From an uncultured Eubacteriales bacterium (GTDB lineage Bacteria > Bacillota > Clostridia > Oscillospirales > Oscillospiraceae): a DNA stretch of 57,022 bases. Each line of letters starts with the position of its first letter. Positions within the stretch are counted from its first letter, which is position 1. Positions 39,860 through 48,313 of this stretch are shown here, piece by piece. Position numbers and translations under genes: made by a program. The notes under the pieces are model-generated. The model searched no databases and was not told where the DNA came from. It was given only the letters and a program-made list of their open reading frames with translations. The DNA lies in NCBI GenBank assembly GCA_902492005.1, contig CABUJV010000009.1:1-57022 (forward strand). The letters run 5' to 3'.

Positions 39860-40969
39860 TTACTTCACGCCGGTCTGGACGTACTTCAGGAGCTGCTCTT
39901 TATTCAACCCCACGATGCCCAGATCTTCGGCGCTCCGGCCCTCCTTGCGCCAATCCCGCTCATGGACCACGTTGATGATGTCGATAAAGCCGTTGGTCAG
40001 GGGCATGGGAACACCCAGAATCTCCGCGATGGCGGCCCAGGGCACCAGGCCGAAGGGGATGTCCTCCGTCAGATAACGGCTGCCGATGTCGTTGGGGCCG
40101 CAGATGGGGGTCAGGCCGATGGAGCCGTGGCCCTCTTTATACAGGTCCTGCCAGGTCCACTTGTAGTCCTCGGGACGTCCGGCAAAGTCCTCCATGGGAC
40201 GCAGGTTGTAGCCCAGTACCTCGCCGATGGCCTTGCGCTCTTTGTCCATGGCGATGTTCAGGCGGCAGGCAGAGGGCGTCCAGCCGTGCTCGTACAGGAA
40301 AAAGTTGACCTGGGGACTCTCGATACGGGAAATGTTGAACAGTACGGGGCCGGCGTGCCAGTCGGGATTCACGATGGCCAGGCCGCACTCCAGAACGTCG
40401 GTGTAGATCTTCTCGAAGGGGAACAGGTCCTCCCGCATCTCGTTGATCAGGGCGGGACCCTTCTCCGCGGGCAGGAAGGCGATGTTGATGGGGTTCCGGC
40501 CGAACACGTTGACGGTGTCGGAGCCCTTTTCCACCAGACGTGCGTCATAGGGCAGGTTGTTCGCATCGGCAAAGACCGGGCAGTCGGGGTCGTCGCCAAA
40601 GACATTCTTCAAAACCAGCGCGGAGAAGGCGCCGGGGAAGGTGACGACGATCTGGTCCTTGTGCAGGTGGCCCTTCAGCAGCTTGGCATAGCCGGAGTGG
40701 GCAAAGGCCGGAGCCACGATGCAGATGTAGTGGCAGCCCTCCACGGCGGCGGCGATATCGTCGGTGACCATGTTCAGCTCCACGGAACCCTGCAGCTCGG
40801 GGATGTTGCCCTGCAGCTTGATGGTCTTGGTGTCAAAGACCTTCTTCATGCCGCTCTTGAACTGGGGCATCTCATACATGTTGACCGTGTGGCCCTTGAG
40901 GGTGAATTCCGCCGCCATGGTGTGAGCGCCGTTGCCGCCGCCCAGGACTGCAATTTTCTTGGGAGTCAT
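39860..40969 (-). CDS. NAD/NADP octopine/nopaline dehydrogenase-family protein
   Basis: This 369-aa enzyme has an N-terminal Rossmann domain (KIAVLGGGNGAHTMAAEFTLKGHTVNMYEMPQF) and a C-terminal helical domain of the octopine/nopaline dehydrogenase type (PVLFNISRIESP, YLTEDIPFGLVPWAAIAEILGVPMPLT). Such enzymes reversibly join or split an amino acid and a 2-oxo acid. Here it lies on the same strand upstream of the TRAP genes, so it may break down an imported N-substituted amino acid. Two start codons are possible (ATG 40975 or 40969); the second is favoured by AGGATGG spacing. Confidence 0.88.
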   Translation of the reverse strand: MTPKKIAVLGGGNGAHTMAAEFTLKGHTVNMYEMPQFKSGMKKVFDTKTIKLQGNIPELQGSVELNMVTDDIAAAVEGCHYICIVAPAFAHSGYAKLLKGHLHKDQIVVTFPGAFSALVLKNVFGDDPDCPVFADANNLPYDARLVEKGSDTVNVFGRNPINIAFLPAEKGPALINEMREDLFPFEKIYTDVLECGLAIVNPDWHAGPVLFNISRIESPQVNFFLYEHGWTPSACRLNIAMDKERKAIGEVLGYNLRPMEDFAGRPEDYKWTWQDLYKEGHGSIGLTPICGPNDIGSRYLTEDIPFGLVPWAAIAEILGVPMPLTNGFIDIINVVHERDWRKEGRSAEDLGIVGLNKEQLLKYVQTGVK

Positions 40970-41290
40970 AAACATTCCATCCTTTCATTTGCGCAAATTC
41001 AGAAAACAGTGCGTTCAAAATAGCCAAATCTTCCCGCGTTATCTGCCTGAATATTATCATTATTTACATCCCGTGTCATCGAGAGAAACATCGGAAAAAA
41101 TGAGGAAAATTCCTCCGCATCTCATACGAATCGTACGAAAAATCAGGCTGTTTTCCGGGATTCAGGCCCTATATTGGAAAAAAGGTAGCACCATTTTTTG
41201 GCGCGCGTGCCGTCTCGGCCTCCCCGGCCGGCCAGCGGTTTGAAAGGGGCCGCCCTCCTGTGGTGCGCACAGCGGAACAGCCTTGCGGCC
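40970..41290. other. Intergenic region between the opine-type gene and the CdaR-type regulator
   Basis: This 321-nt stretch holds no gene. It contains a minus-strand promoter at 41051-41079 for the opine dehydrogenase/TRAP operon and an 11-bp palindrome TACGA-A-TCGTA near 41127-41137 that could be an operator. The remaining 150 bases show no recognisable element. Confidence 0.6.
41051..41079 (-). promoter_or_regulatory. Probable promoter of the opine dehydrogenase-TRAP operon
   Basis: On the minus strand ATGACA (41074-41079), 17 bp, TAATAT (41051-41056), about 80 bp before the gene. Confidence 0.6.
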
Positions 41291-42454
41291 CTAGCCTTTG
41301 AGCTCCAAAAGGCTGCGCCGCAGGTTGAGCAGATACAGCGCCATGGTCTTGTCAAAATCATACAGGTCCAGGCCGTACAGCTCCTCGATCCGGCGGAACC
41401 GATAGACCAGCGTGCTCTTGTGGACGTGCAGCGCCTCCGCCGTCTTGGAAAAATTGAACCGGGTCTGACACCAGCAGCTGATCAGCTGCATCAACAGCTC
41501 GTGGTCCTTGGACTGCTGAATGGGGCGCAGCAGCGCGGAGCTGATGTGGTCGCAGGCGGAAGGGCTGAGGTTCAGCGCTAGCTTTTCCAAAAAGATGTCG
41601 TTCACCGTCAGGCAGCCGTGGGCCGTGCGCCGCATCTGAAGCACCCGTGCCGCCAGATGCGCGTCCTCGTATGAGGTGTGCAGGGCCCGTATTCCCTCCG
41701 CCTGGGAGCCGATCCCCAGATGCAGGACCCGGCACTCCGGGCCAAAGCGGTCCAGCACCGCCCCCGACTTCTGCCGCAGCCCCTCCAAGGAGCTGCTGTT
41801 CTCCGGCAGCAGCGCCAGCACCGCCGCCTCCGAGTCGCTCTGCGCGCAGAGAAAATCCTGGGGGTGAACAAACTGCTCCGCCAGAAAAGCCAGCAGCTTT
41901 GCCTGCAGCGGGGCGGGGCCCGCCCGGGCGCTGCCGTCGGCCGGCTCCAGCTCAATCCACAGCACGGCCCGGGGCAGCTCCAGATCGTAGCCCCGCTCAT
42001 AGGCGCTGTTGTGGATGTTCTCCAGCATGTCGTCCTGGATGTCGGCGGCCAGGTCGTGCAGCAGGTTGCGCTTTTTGTAGTCCCGGTGTACCGAGGGCTG
42101 CTGCTGGGCATGGAAATCCATGAATAGCTGGGCAAGCTGCTGGATCAATATGGCGTATTTGGAGATCTCCTCCGGCGAGCCCGTGATGCCGATGGTCCCG
42201 ATGACTTCGCCGTTGACCGACAGCGGGATGGTGGTGCCCGGCTTGGTGCCGGAAAGGCGGCTGGCATCGGTCTGGTTATGATAGATCTGCTGTCCGGACG
42301 CGATGACGTCCAGGGATGCGCCGTGCAGTGTACCGATCCGGGCGGGATCGTTGCTGCCGAGCACGATGCCGTTTTTGTCGGTCACCAGCACATGGTGGCC
42401 GATGATCAGGCTGGCGGACTGTGAAATGCGGTTGCAGAGCTCCTTATCCAGCAT
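41291..42454 (-). CDS. CdaR/PucR-type transcriptional regulator (sugar diacid recognition domain)
   Basis: This 387-aa regulator has an N-terminal sugar-diacid recognition domain (residues about 3-130; LDKELCNRISQSASLIIGHHVLVTD, IVLGSNDPARIGTLH, IPLSVNGEVIGTIGITG), a middle region that may resemble a degenerate cyclase-like domain, and a C-terminal HTH_30/PucR helix-turn-helix (about 325-380, ISCWCQTRFNFSKTAEALHVHKSTLVYRFRRIEELYGLDL). GGAGG lies before ATG 42454. It lies next to the TRAP operon on the same strand and probably activates it in response to the imported acid. Confidence 0.9.
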   Translation of the reverse strand: MLDKELCNRISQSASLIIGHHVLVTDKNGIVLGSNDPARIGTLHGASLDVIASGQQIYHNQTDASRLSGTKPGTTIPLSVNGEVIGTIGITGSPEEISKYAILIQQLAQLFMDFHAQQQPSVHRDYKKRNLLHDLAADIQDDMLENIHNSAYERGYDLELPRAVLWIELEPADGSARAGPAPLQAKLLAFLAEQFVHPQDFLCAQSDSEAAVLALLPENSSSLEGLRQKSGAVLDRFGPECRVLHLGIGSQAEGIRALHTSYEDAHLAARVLQMRRTAHGCLTVNDIFLEKLALNLSPSACDHISSALLRPIQQSKDHELLMQLISCWCQTRFNFSKTAEALHVHKSTLVYRFRRIEELYGLDLYDFDKTMALYLLNLRRSLLELKG

Positions 42455-42644
42455 GGTGGTCGATTCCTCCTTGCAGTTGGTCTGCGATGCGGAGCCGCGT
42501 GGGATCGTGCAGACGTTTTTGTGCAGATATGCCCATGATCTACGCTCATGGCTGATCTGATTTATTATCATAGCACGAAAGCCCCTATAGAAACAATCGG
42601 CTCTGCGCAAATGATTTCATGCAGGGGAAAAATTGTGAAATGGA

Positions 42645-42673
42645 TTGCTGCGCGCCGTAATTTGTGCTATTTT
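42645..42673 (+). promoter_or_regulatory. Possible promoter of the eut regulatory genes
   Basis: TTGCTG (42645-42650), 17 bp, TATTTT (42668-42673), 40 bp before eutV. Both hexamers match the consensus only in part. Confidence 0.4.
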
Positions 42674-42712
42674 GGTAGCAGAGTATGATGACCCAAGGGA
42701 GCGTGGTACGGT

Positions 42713-43441
42713 ATGAAACGGATCGTCATTGCCGAGGACGAGCCCATCACCTGCATGGATTTGGCCGAGACCTTGGAGGAGCTGGGCTGCCGCGTGGTGG
42801 GGACCGCCTCGGACGGATTTGACGCCATCGAGCTGTGCAGGCAGCACCGGCCGGAGGTGGTGCTGATGGACGTCAAGATGCCGGTCTTTGACGGGCTGTC
42901 CGCTGCGGAGTCCATCCTGGCCGAGGATACGGCGGGATGCGTGGTCCTGCTGACCGCCTTCAGTGACGACGAAATGATCGAGCGGGCCCAGCGGGCCGGC
43001 GTCACCGCCTACCTGGTCAAGCCGGTGGACCCGAAATCCCTTCTGCCGGCCATTGAGGTGGCCTACGCCCAGAGCCAGCGCCTGAAGGCCAGCCGTGAGG
43101 AGACCCGCCGGGCCCAGCAGAAAATTGACGAAGACAGGCGCATCCACAAGGCGCAAGCCGTCCTGGCCAGGGCGCAGCACTGCTCGGAGCAGGAGGCCTA
43201 CCAGTGGCTGCGGAAGTCGGCCATGGACAAGCGCATCCCGGTGGCGGCCCTGGCCGACGCCATTCTGGCGCAAGGTGAGCGGGCCGACCCGGTGGCCTCG
43301 GTCAAGCGGCGGCTCATGGAGGAACGGGGCCTGTCGGAAGAAAAAGCCTACCGGCGCATCGCGACTCACGCAAAGGCCAACGCCCTGTCCATGGAGGCGG
43401 CCGCGCTGGACCTGCGCAAGCGGATGGAGGCCGGGCGGTAG
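42713..43441 (+). CDS. eutV: EutV-type response regulator with two ANTAR domains
   Basis: This 242-aa RNA-binding antiterminator has a receiver domain at residues 1-120: acidic pocket EDE (8-10), phosphoacceptor Asp-53 (LMDVKMP), Thr-81 region and Lys-103 (VKPVD). A coiled linker (about 120-140) leads to a first ANTAR domain at about 141-185 (AVLARAQHCSEQEAYQWLRKSAMDK). A second ANTAR-like domain follows at about 195-236 (KRRLMEERGLSEEKAYRRIATHAKAN) with the same EAY/KAY, x3-Arg and Ala spacing. Known EutV proteins have one ANTAR domain and act as dimers on a pair of hairpins. ATG 42713 lies behind GGGAG. It is followed 1 nt later by the eutW kinase. Confidence 0.9.
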   Translation: MKRIVIAEDEPITCMDLAETLEELGCRVVGTASDGFDAIELCRQHRPEVVLMDVKMPVFDGLSAAESILAEDTAGCVVLLTAFSDDEMIERAQRAGVTAYLVKPVDPKSLLPAIEVAYAQSQRLKASREETRRAQQKIDEDRRIHKAQAVLARAQHCSEQEAYQWLRKSAMDKRIPVAALADAILAQGERADPVASVKRRLMEERGLSEEKAYRRIATHAKANALSMEAAALDLRKRMEAGR

Positions 43442-43442
43442 G

Positions 43443-44528
43443 ATGCTGAGACGGATCTGCCGGGAAAAAACCCGGCTGACGGAGGCGGAAATCGCCCAAC
43501 TGGAGGAGATCGCCCGCCAGCTCCCCCTGATGGCCGAGCTGACTGGGGCCGATGTATTCATCGACTGCATGCAGTCGGAGGGTCGGGCGGTGGTGGTGGC
43601 CCAGGCGCGCCCCACCAGCGCAGCCAGCGCCTACGAGAAGGAGGTCGTGGGGGAGGACGCCCTGGCGGAAAACGAGCCGGCCGTGTTCCACGCCGTTGGC
43701 ATCAACGCGCCGGTCTGCGATATCAAGGCCGTCACTCAGGAAAACCGGGCGGTCCGCCAGAACGTCGTCCCCATCCGGAACCCCGCCGGAGCGGTGATCG
43801 CCGTTCTGATCCGGGAGAAGGACGTCAGCGGGGATCTGCTCCAGGAAAAGAAATTCGAGGCTCTGGCCAAGACCTACGAGAGCGAGGACCGCTCCCTCCG
43901 CTCCGAGTGGGTGGACAGTTCCGAAACCACGATGCTGCGGGAGGTCCATCATCGGGTCAAGAACAACCTGCAGTTGGTCGCCAGCATTTTGAACCTCCAG
44001 GCGCGCAAGTGCCGGGGCACCCTGACGGAAAAAATTTTGACCGAAAATGTGGGAAGGGTCTTGTCAATCGCGGCGCTCCATGATATACTGACGCAAAATC
44101 AGAGTGGGTTCCGCTCGGTGAGCAGCCTCACCCTTCTGGAGAAGCTGCGGGCCAACATCCAGTCCTTCGTCCCGGAGGGAAAGCAGATCCGGATCGAGGT
44201 GGGCGGGGATGACGTCGCGCTCAGCGCCAATCAGGCCGGCTCCATCGCTCTGGTGGTCAACGAGCTGATCACCAACGCCCTGGAGCACGCCTTCGAGCAC
44301 ACGGCGGCCGGCCTCGTCCAGGTGTCCTTCTGTGCGGGCGTGATGTTCCACACCATCACTGTGGCGGACGACGGGAGCGGCTTTGTCCCCGCCGGTACGG
44401 AGAGCGGCAGCCTGGGGCTGCGCATCGTGGAGGCCACGGTCCGGGATAAGCTGCGAGGTAAGCTGCGCATCTATTCCGACGGCGGCGGCACCCGGATCTC
44501 GTTTGATTTTAAAAACGAAATAGTGTGA
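43443..44528 (+). CDS. eutW: EutW-type sensor histidine kinase
   Basis: This 361-aa cytosolic kinase has an N-terminal PAS/GAF-like sensing region (residues about 20-135; LPLMAELTGADVFIDCM, FHAVGINAPVCDIKAVTQENRAV), then a HisKA_2 phosphoacceptor (about 165-245, LREVHHRVKNNLQLVASILNLQARK with the His of EVHHRVKNN) and an HATPase domain (VNELITNALEHAF, ADDGSGFVP, GSLGLRIVEATV). It lacks membrane helices. In E. faecalis EutW phosphorylates EutV when ethanolamine is present. The start ATG lies 1 nt after the eutV stop. A terminator follows directly. Confidence 0.9.
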   Translation: MLRRICREKTRLTEAEIAQLEEIARQLPLMAELTGADVFIDCMQSEGRAVVVAQARPTSAASAYEKEVVGEDALAENEPAVFHAVGINAPVCDIKAVTQENRAVRQNVVPIRNPAGAVIAVLIREKDVSGDLLQEKKFEALAKTYESEDRSLRSEWVDSSETTMLREVHHRVKNNLQLVASILNLQARKCRGTLTEKILTENVGRVLSIAALHDILTQNQSGFRSVSSLTLLEKLRANIQSFVPEGKQIRIEVGGDDVALSANQAGSIALVVNELITNALEHAFEHTAAGLVQVSFCAGVMFHTITVADDGSGFVPAGTESGSLGLRIVEATVRDKLRGKLRIYSDGGGTRISFDFKNEIV

Positions 44529-44532
44529 TCCT

Positions 44533-44609
44533 CCGCACAACAGGGTGCGGTGATACGAGCAAAACGGCTAAGGCGATTTTGGAATCGCCTTAGCCGTTTA
44601 TTGTTTTTT
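44533..44609 (+). promoter_or_regulatory. Leader hairpin plus intrinsic terminator, candidate ANTAR antitermination site
   Basis: A 6-bp hairpin CCGCAC-AACAGG-GTGCGG (44533-44550) is followed by a 17-bp terminator stem (44562-44599, loop TTGG) and then ATTGTTTTTTG. It lies between eutW and eutA, where EutV would have to let polymerase pass. The loop has A at position 1 but A, not G, at position 4 of the hexaloop, so it does not fully fit the published EutV hairpin pattern. Confidence 0.65.
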
Positions 44610-44630
44610 GTGCCAGTGGGAGGTGGAGAC

Positions 44631-46058
44631 GTGGCCAGTATTCTGAGCGTAGGCATCGACATCGGAACCTCGACGACCCAAGTCATTTTCAGCCGGATCG
44701 AGATGGAAAACACCAGCGGATATTTTTCGGTCCCCAAGGTCTCCATCGTGGAGAAAGAGGTCGTTTACAAAAGCCAGGTCTACCTGACGCCGCTCAAAAC
44801 GCCGGTGCTGATCGACGGTTCCGCTGTCCGGGACCTGGTGGAACGGGAATACCGCCTGGCAGGCTATGACCGCGGGGACGTGGACACCGGAGCTGTCATC
44901 ATCACCGGCGAGTCGGCCCGCAAGGAGAACGCGGCGGAGGTCCTCGCCCAGCTCAGTGATTTCGCGGGCGAGTTTGTGGTATCCACGGCGGGTCCGGACC
45001 TGGAATCCATCCTTGCGGGCAAGGGCAGCGGCGCCTTTCAGTACAGCATGGACCACACCTGCACAACGGTCAATCTGGACATCGGCGGCGGGACCACCAA
45101 CCTGGTCCTGTTCGACTGCGGCGAGATCGTCTCCAAGGGGTGCCTGGACATCGGCGGAAGGCTCATCCGGGTCAAGCCGGACCTGGAGGTGGAGCACATC
45201 AGCCCGGCGGCGAGCCGGGTCGCCGCAGCCCTGGGGCTTCCCCTGCGGGCAGGCGGGCGGACCAGCCTGCAGGCTCTCTCGGCGGTGACCGACAAAATGG
45301 CGGACCTGCTGGCCCAGGCGCTGGGCCTGGCCCCTCAGGAGCCCCTGCTCCGGCAGCTCCAGACGCCGGAGAGTTCCTGGTTCGAACCGGCCGGGCCGGT
45401 GCGCTTTCTCTGCTTCTCCGGCGGCGTGGCCGACTGCATCGGCGACGGCCCGGCGGGTGTGCGCTATGGCGACATCGGCGTGCTGCTGGGGCGGTCCATC
45501 GCCCGGGGCCTGCTGTGCCGCTCCATCCCCCGCATCTCGAACGCCGAGACCATTCGGGCCACCGTGGTGGGCGCCGGCGCTTACACCACCAGCATCTCAG
45601 GCAGCACCATCGCCTATGCCGAGGGGCTGCTCCCCCTCAAGAATCTCCCCGCCCTGCGCCTGACCCCCCGCGAGCAGGCGGAGTGCTTCTCCGGGCAGAC
45701 CGGCCCCCTGCGGGAACGCCTGCGCTGGTTTCTGGAGCAGAGCGGGGCGGACAACGCAGCGCTGGCCATGGCCGGGGTCCCCGACCCGGATTATCCGGAG
45801 CTCCGCAGGCTGGCCGCCTGTCTGGCCCAGGATATGGACGCAGCGCTCCCGCCCGGGAAGCCGATGGTCGTCCTTCTGGAGTGCGACATTGCCAAGGCCC
45901 TGGGCCTGGCCCTGCGGGAGGCCTTGGGGGACCGAAGAAAGCTCATCTGCATTGACGGCGTCAAGGTGGACCAGGGCGATTACGTGGACATGGGAAAGCC
46001 GGTTTTGAACGGGATGGTCATACCGCTGGTGGTAAAGACCCTTCTGTTCGGCGAATAA
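44631..46058 (+). CDS. eutA: Ethanolamine ammonia-lyase reactivating factor EutA
   Basis: This 475-aa ATPase of the actin/Hsp70 fold swaps damaged cobalamin off EutBC. It begins SVGIDIGTSTTQVIFSRIEM (phosphate 1 loop) and has NLDIGGGTTNLVLFDCGE (phosphate 2) and ATVVGAGAYTTSISGSTI. I use GTG 44631, with GGAGG 7 nt upstream; the open frame extends back to 44550 but that stretch is the terminator. It opens the structural part of the eut operon. Confidence 0.93.
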   Translation: MASILSVGIDIGTSTTQVIFSRIEMENTSGYFSVPKVSIVEKEVVYKSQVYLTPLKTPVLIDGSAVRDLVEREYRLAGYDRGDVDTGAVIITGESARKENAAEVLAQLSDFAGEFVVSTAGPDLESILAGKGSGAFQYSMDHTCTTVNLDIGGGTTNLVLFDCGEIVSKGCLDIGGRLIRVKPDLEVEHISPAASRVAAALGLPLRAGGRTSLQALSAVTDKMADLLAQALGLAPQEPLLRQLQTPESSWFEPAGPVRFLCFSGGVADCIGDGPAGVRYGDIGVLLGRSIARGLLCRSIPRISNAETIRATVVGAGAYTTSISGSTIAYAEGLLPLKNLPALRLTPREQAECFSGQTGPLRERLRWFLEQSGADNAALAMAGVPDPDYPELRRLAACLAQDMDAALPPGKPMVVLLECDIAKALGLALREALGDRRKLICIDGVKVDQGDYVDMGKPVLNGMVIPLVVKTLLFGE

Positions 46059-46076
46059 GGGATAGGAGACGTTGCT

Positions 46077-47438
46077 ATGAAATTATCCACCATACTGGCG
46101 GGGAAAACGTTTGAATTCCGCTCGGTCAAGGAAGTCCTGGCCAAGGCCAACGAGGAGAAGTCGGGCGACACGCTGGCAGGGGTAGCGGCCTCCTCTGATC
46201 TGGAGCGCATTGCGGCCAAGGAGGTCTTGAGCCACTTTCTGGTCCGCGACCTGCGGGAAAACCCGGTGGTCCCCTATGAGGACGACGAGGTGACGCGCAT
46301 CAACCAGGACTCCATCGCGGAGGAGGCCTATTCCAGGATCCAAAACTGGTCCCTGGCAGAGCTGCGGGAGTACATCCTCTCCTACGGCACCGGCGAGGAA
46401 GACCTTAAGACCCTGAGCAAGGGGCTGACCAGCGAGGTCGTGGCCGGCGTGTGCAAGCTGATGAGCAACCTGGACCTGATCTATGCGGCCAGCAAGGTCC
46501 GGGTGACCGCCACCTGCAACACCACCATCGGCCGCCGTGGCTGTCTGTCCACCCGGCTGCAGCCCAACCACTCCACCGACAACGTGGAGGGCATCACGGC
46601 CTCCCTGTTCGAGGGACTCAGCTACGGCTGCGGCGACGCCCTGCTGGGGCTCAACCCGGTGAACGACACCGTGTCCAGCCTGGCTGAGGTGCTGAAGCGG
46701 TTCGACGAGATCAAGCACCGTTTTGAGATTCCGACTCAGATCTGTGTGCTGGGGCACATCACGACGCAGATCGAGGCGGTGAAGCGGGGGGCGCCCACCG
46801 ACATGATCTTTCAGTCCATTGCCGGGAGCCAGAAGGGCAACAGCGCCTTCGGCTTCACCGCGGATACCGTGCGGGAGGCCCGGCAGCTCCTCCGGGAGCG
46901 GGGCACGGCCAAGGGCCCCAACGTGATGTACTTCGAGACCGGGCAGGGCTCCGAGCTCTCGTCCGACGCTCACTACGGCGCCGATCAGGTGACCATGGAG
47001 GCCCGCTGCTATGGCTTTGCCCGGGAATTTGAGCCCTTCATGGTCAATACGGTGGTGGGCTTCATCGGGCCGGAGTACCTCTACGACAGCCGCCAGGTGA
47101 TCCGCGCCGGCCTGGAGGACCACTTCATGGGCAAGCTCACCGGCATCCCCATGGGGTGCGACTGCTGCTACACCAACCACATGATGGCCGACCAGAACGA
47201 CATCGAAAACCTGGCCCTCCTGCTGGGCAGCGCCGGCGTCAACTACATTCTCGGCGTCCCCACCAGCGACGACATCATGCTGAACTACCAGACCAACGCA
47301 TACCACGACTCGGCGGCCGTGCGCGAGATTCTGGGACTGCGGCCCATCCGTGAGTTTGAGCAGTGGCTGGAAAAAATGGGGATCATGGAAGACGGAAAGC
47401 TGACCGCCCGGGCCGGAGATCCGACCATCTTCATTTAA
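46077..47438 (+). CDS. eutB: Ethanolamine ammonia-lyase large subunit
   Basis: This 453-aa TIM-barrel subunit holds adenosylcobalamin and converts ethanolamine to acetaldehyde and ammonia, inside the microcompartment. The length equals that of the E. coli enzyme. Motifs: RVTATCNTTIGRRGCLSTRLQPNHSTDNVEGI, EVLKRFDEIKHRF, YFETGQGSELSSDAHYGADQVTMEARCYGFA and GCDCCYTNHMMADQNDIENL. GGATAGGAG stands before ATG 46077. It is followed by eutC. Confidence 0.97.
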   Translation: MKLSTILAGKTFEFRSVKEVLAKANEEKSGDTLAGVAASSDLERIAAKEVLSHFLVRDLRENPVVPYEDDEVTRINQDSIAEEAYSRIQNWSLAELREYILSYGTGEEDLKTLSKGLTSEVVAGVCKLMSNLDLIYAASKVRVTATCNTTIGRRGCLSTRLQPNHSTDNVEGITASLFEGLSYGCGDALLGLNPVNDTVSSLAEVLKRFDEIKHRFEIPTQICVLGHITTQIEAVKRGAPTDMIFQSIAGSQKGNSAFGFTADTVREARQLLRERGTAKGPNVMYFETGQGSELSSDAHYGADQVTMEARCYGFAREFEPFMVNTVVGFIGPEYLYDSRQVIRAGLEDHFMGKLTGIPMGCDCCYTNHMMADQNDIENLALLLGSAGVNYILGVPTSDDIMLNYQTNAYHDSAAVREILGLRPIREFEQWLEKMGIMEDGKLTARAGDPTIFI

Positions 47439-47455
47439 ATGAGAGGGGGAAGAGC

Positions 47456-48301
47456 ATGGATCAGCAACTGATCTCACTGATTGTGGAGGAGATCCTGAAG
47501 CGCCTGCAGACCCCGGACCAAACCGCCGGGTCCGACTGCGGCGTCTGCCGGGACATCGCCTCCCCGGAGTGCAAGGCGGTTCCGCTGCTGAAGGCGGCGG
47601 CGGACCCCGAGGCCCTGCTCCGGATGAAAAAGCGGACCACCGCCCGGATCGGCGTGGGCAAGGCCGGTCCCAGACTAAACACCCAGACGATGCTGACGCT
47701 GCGGGCCGACCACGCCAAGGCGCGGGATGCCGTCTTTGCCGACGTGGACCCCAAGCTGATTGAATCTCTGGGGCTGTTCACCGTACAGACCACCTGCGAG
47801 GACAAGGATGCCTATGTGACCCGGCCGGACCTGGGCCGACAGCTCAGCCAGGCGGCCGTCCGCACTCTGAAGGAGCGATGCGTCCACAATCCCGACGTGC
47901 AGATCTACGCCGCCGACGGTCTGAGCTCCACCGCCATCCAGGCCAATCTGGCCAAGATTCTCCCCGTTCTCATCGACAGCCTCCAGGCCAAGGGCCTGAC
48001 GGTGGGGACCCCCTTCTTTCTGCGCTTCGGCCGGGTGGGCTCGGAGGAATACGTAGCGGAGGCGCTGGGCGCCAAGGTGGTTTGCGTCCTCATCGGGGAG
48101 CGGCCGGGCCTTGCCACGGCGGAGAGCATGAGCGCCTATATCGCCTACAACGCCTATGTGGGCATGCCGGAGGCCAAGCGCACCGTGGTCTCCAACATCC
48201 ACAAGGACGGCACCGCCGCCGTGGAGGCCGGGGCCTATGTGGCCGAGGTGATCTGCAAAATCCTGGAGCAGCAGGCCAGCGGCGTGGACCTGGTCAAGTA
48301 G
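47456..48301 (+). CDS. eutC: Ethanolamine ammonia-lyase small subunit
   Basis: This 281-aa subunit supplies part of the cobalamin site (SLGLFTVQTTCEDKDAYVTRPDLGR, LIGERPGLATAESMSAYIAY). The first 20 residues (MDQQLISLIVEEILKRLQ) form an amphipathic helix followed by a flexible Pro/Asp/Cys linker, typical of encapsulation peptides that send EutBC into the shell. GAGGGGGAAGAG precedes ATG 47456. It overlaps nothing and is 17 nt after eutB. Confidence 0.95.
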   Translation: MDQQLISLIVEEILKRLQTPDQTAGSDCGVCRDIASPECKAVPLLKAAADPEALLRMKKRTTARIGVGKAGPRLNTQTMLTLRADHAKARDAVFADVDPKLIESLGLFTVQTTCEDKDAYVTRPDLGRQLSQAAVRTLKERCVHNPDVQIYAADGLSSTAIQANLAKILPVLIDSLQAKGLTVGTPFFLRFGRVGSEEYVAEALGAKVVCVLIGERPGLATAESMSAYIAYNAYVGMPEAKRTVVSNIHKDGTAAVEAGAYVAEVICKILEQQASGVDLVK

Positions 48302-48313
48302 GAGGTGTCCGAT

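Noticed and set aside
44533..44550. Canonical EutV dual-hairpin site
   Set aside because: Only one clear small hairpin is seen, and its loop lacks the expected G at position 4, so I list it only as a candidate.
46083..47477. Minus-strand ORF of 464 aa opposite eutB
   Set aside because: Shadow of eutB, which matches the family over its full length.
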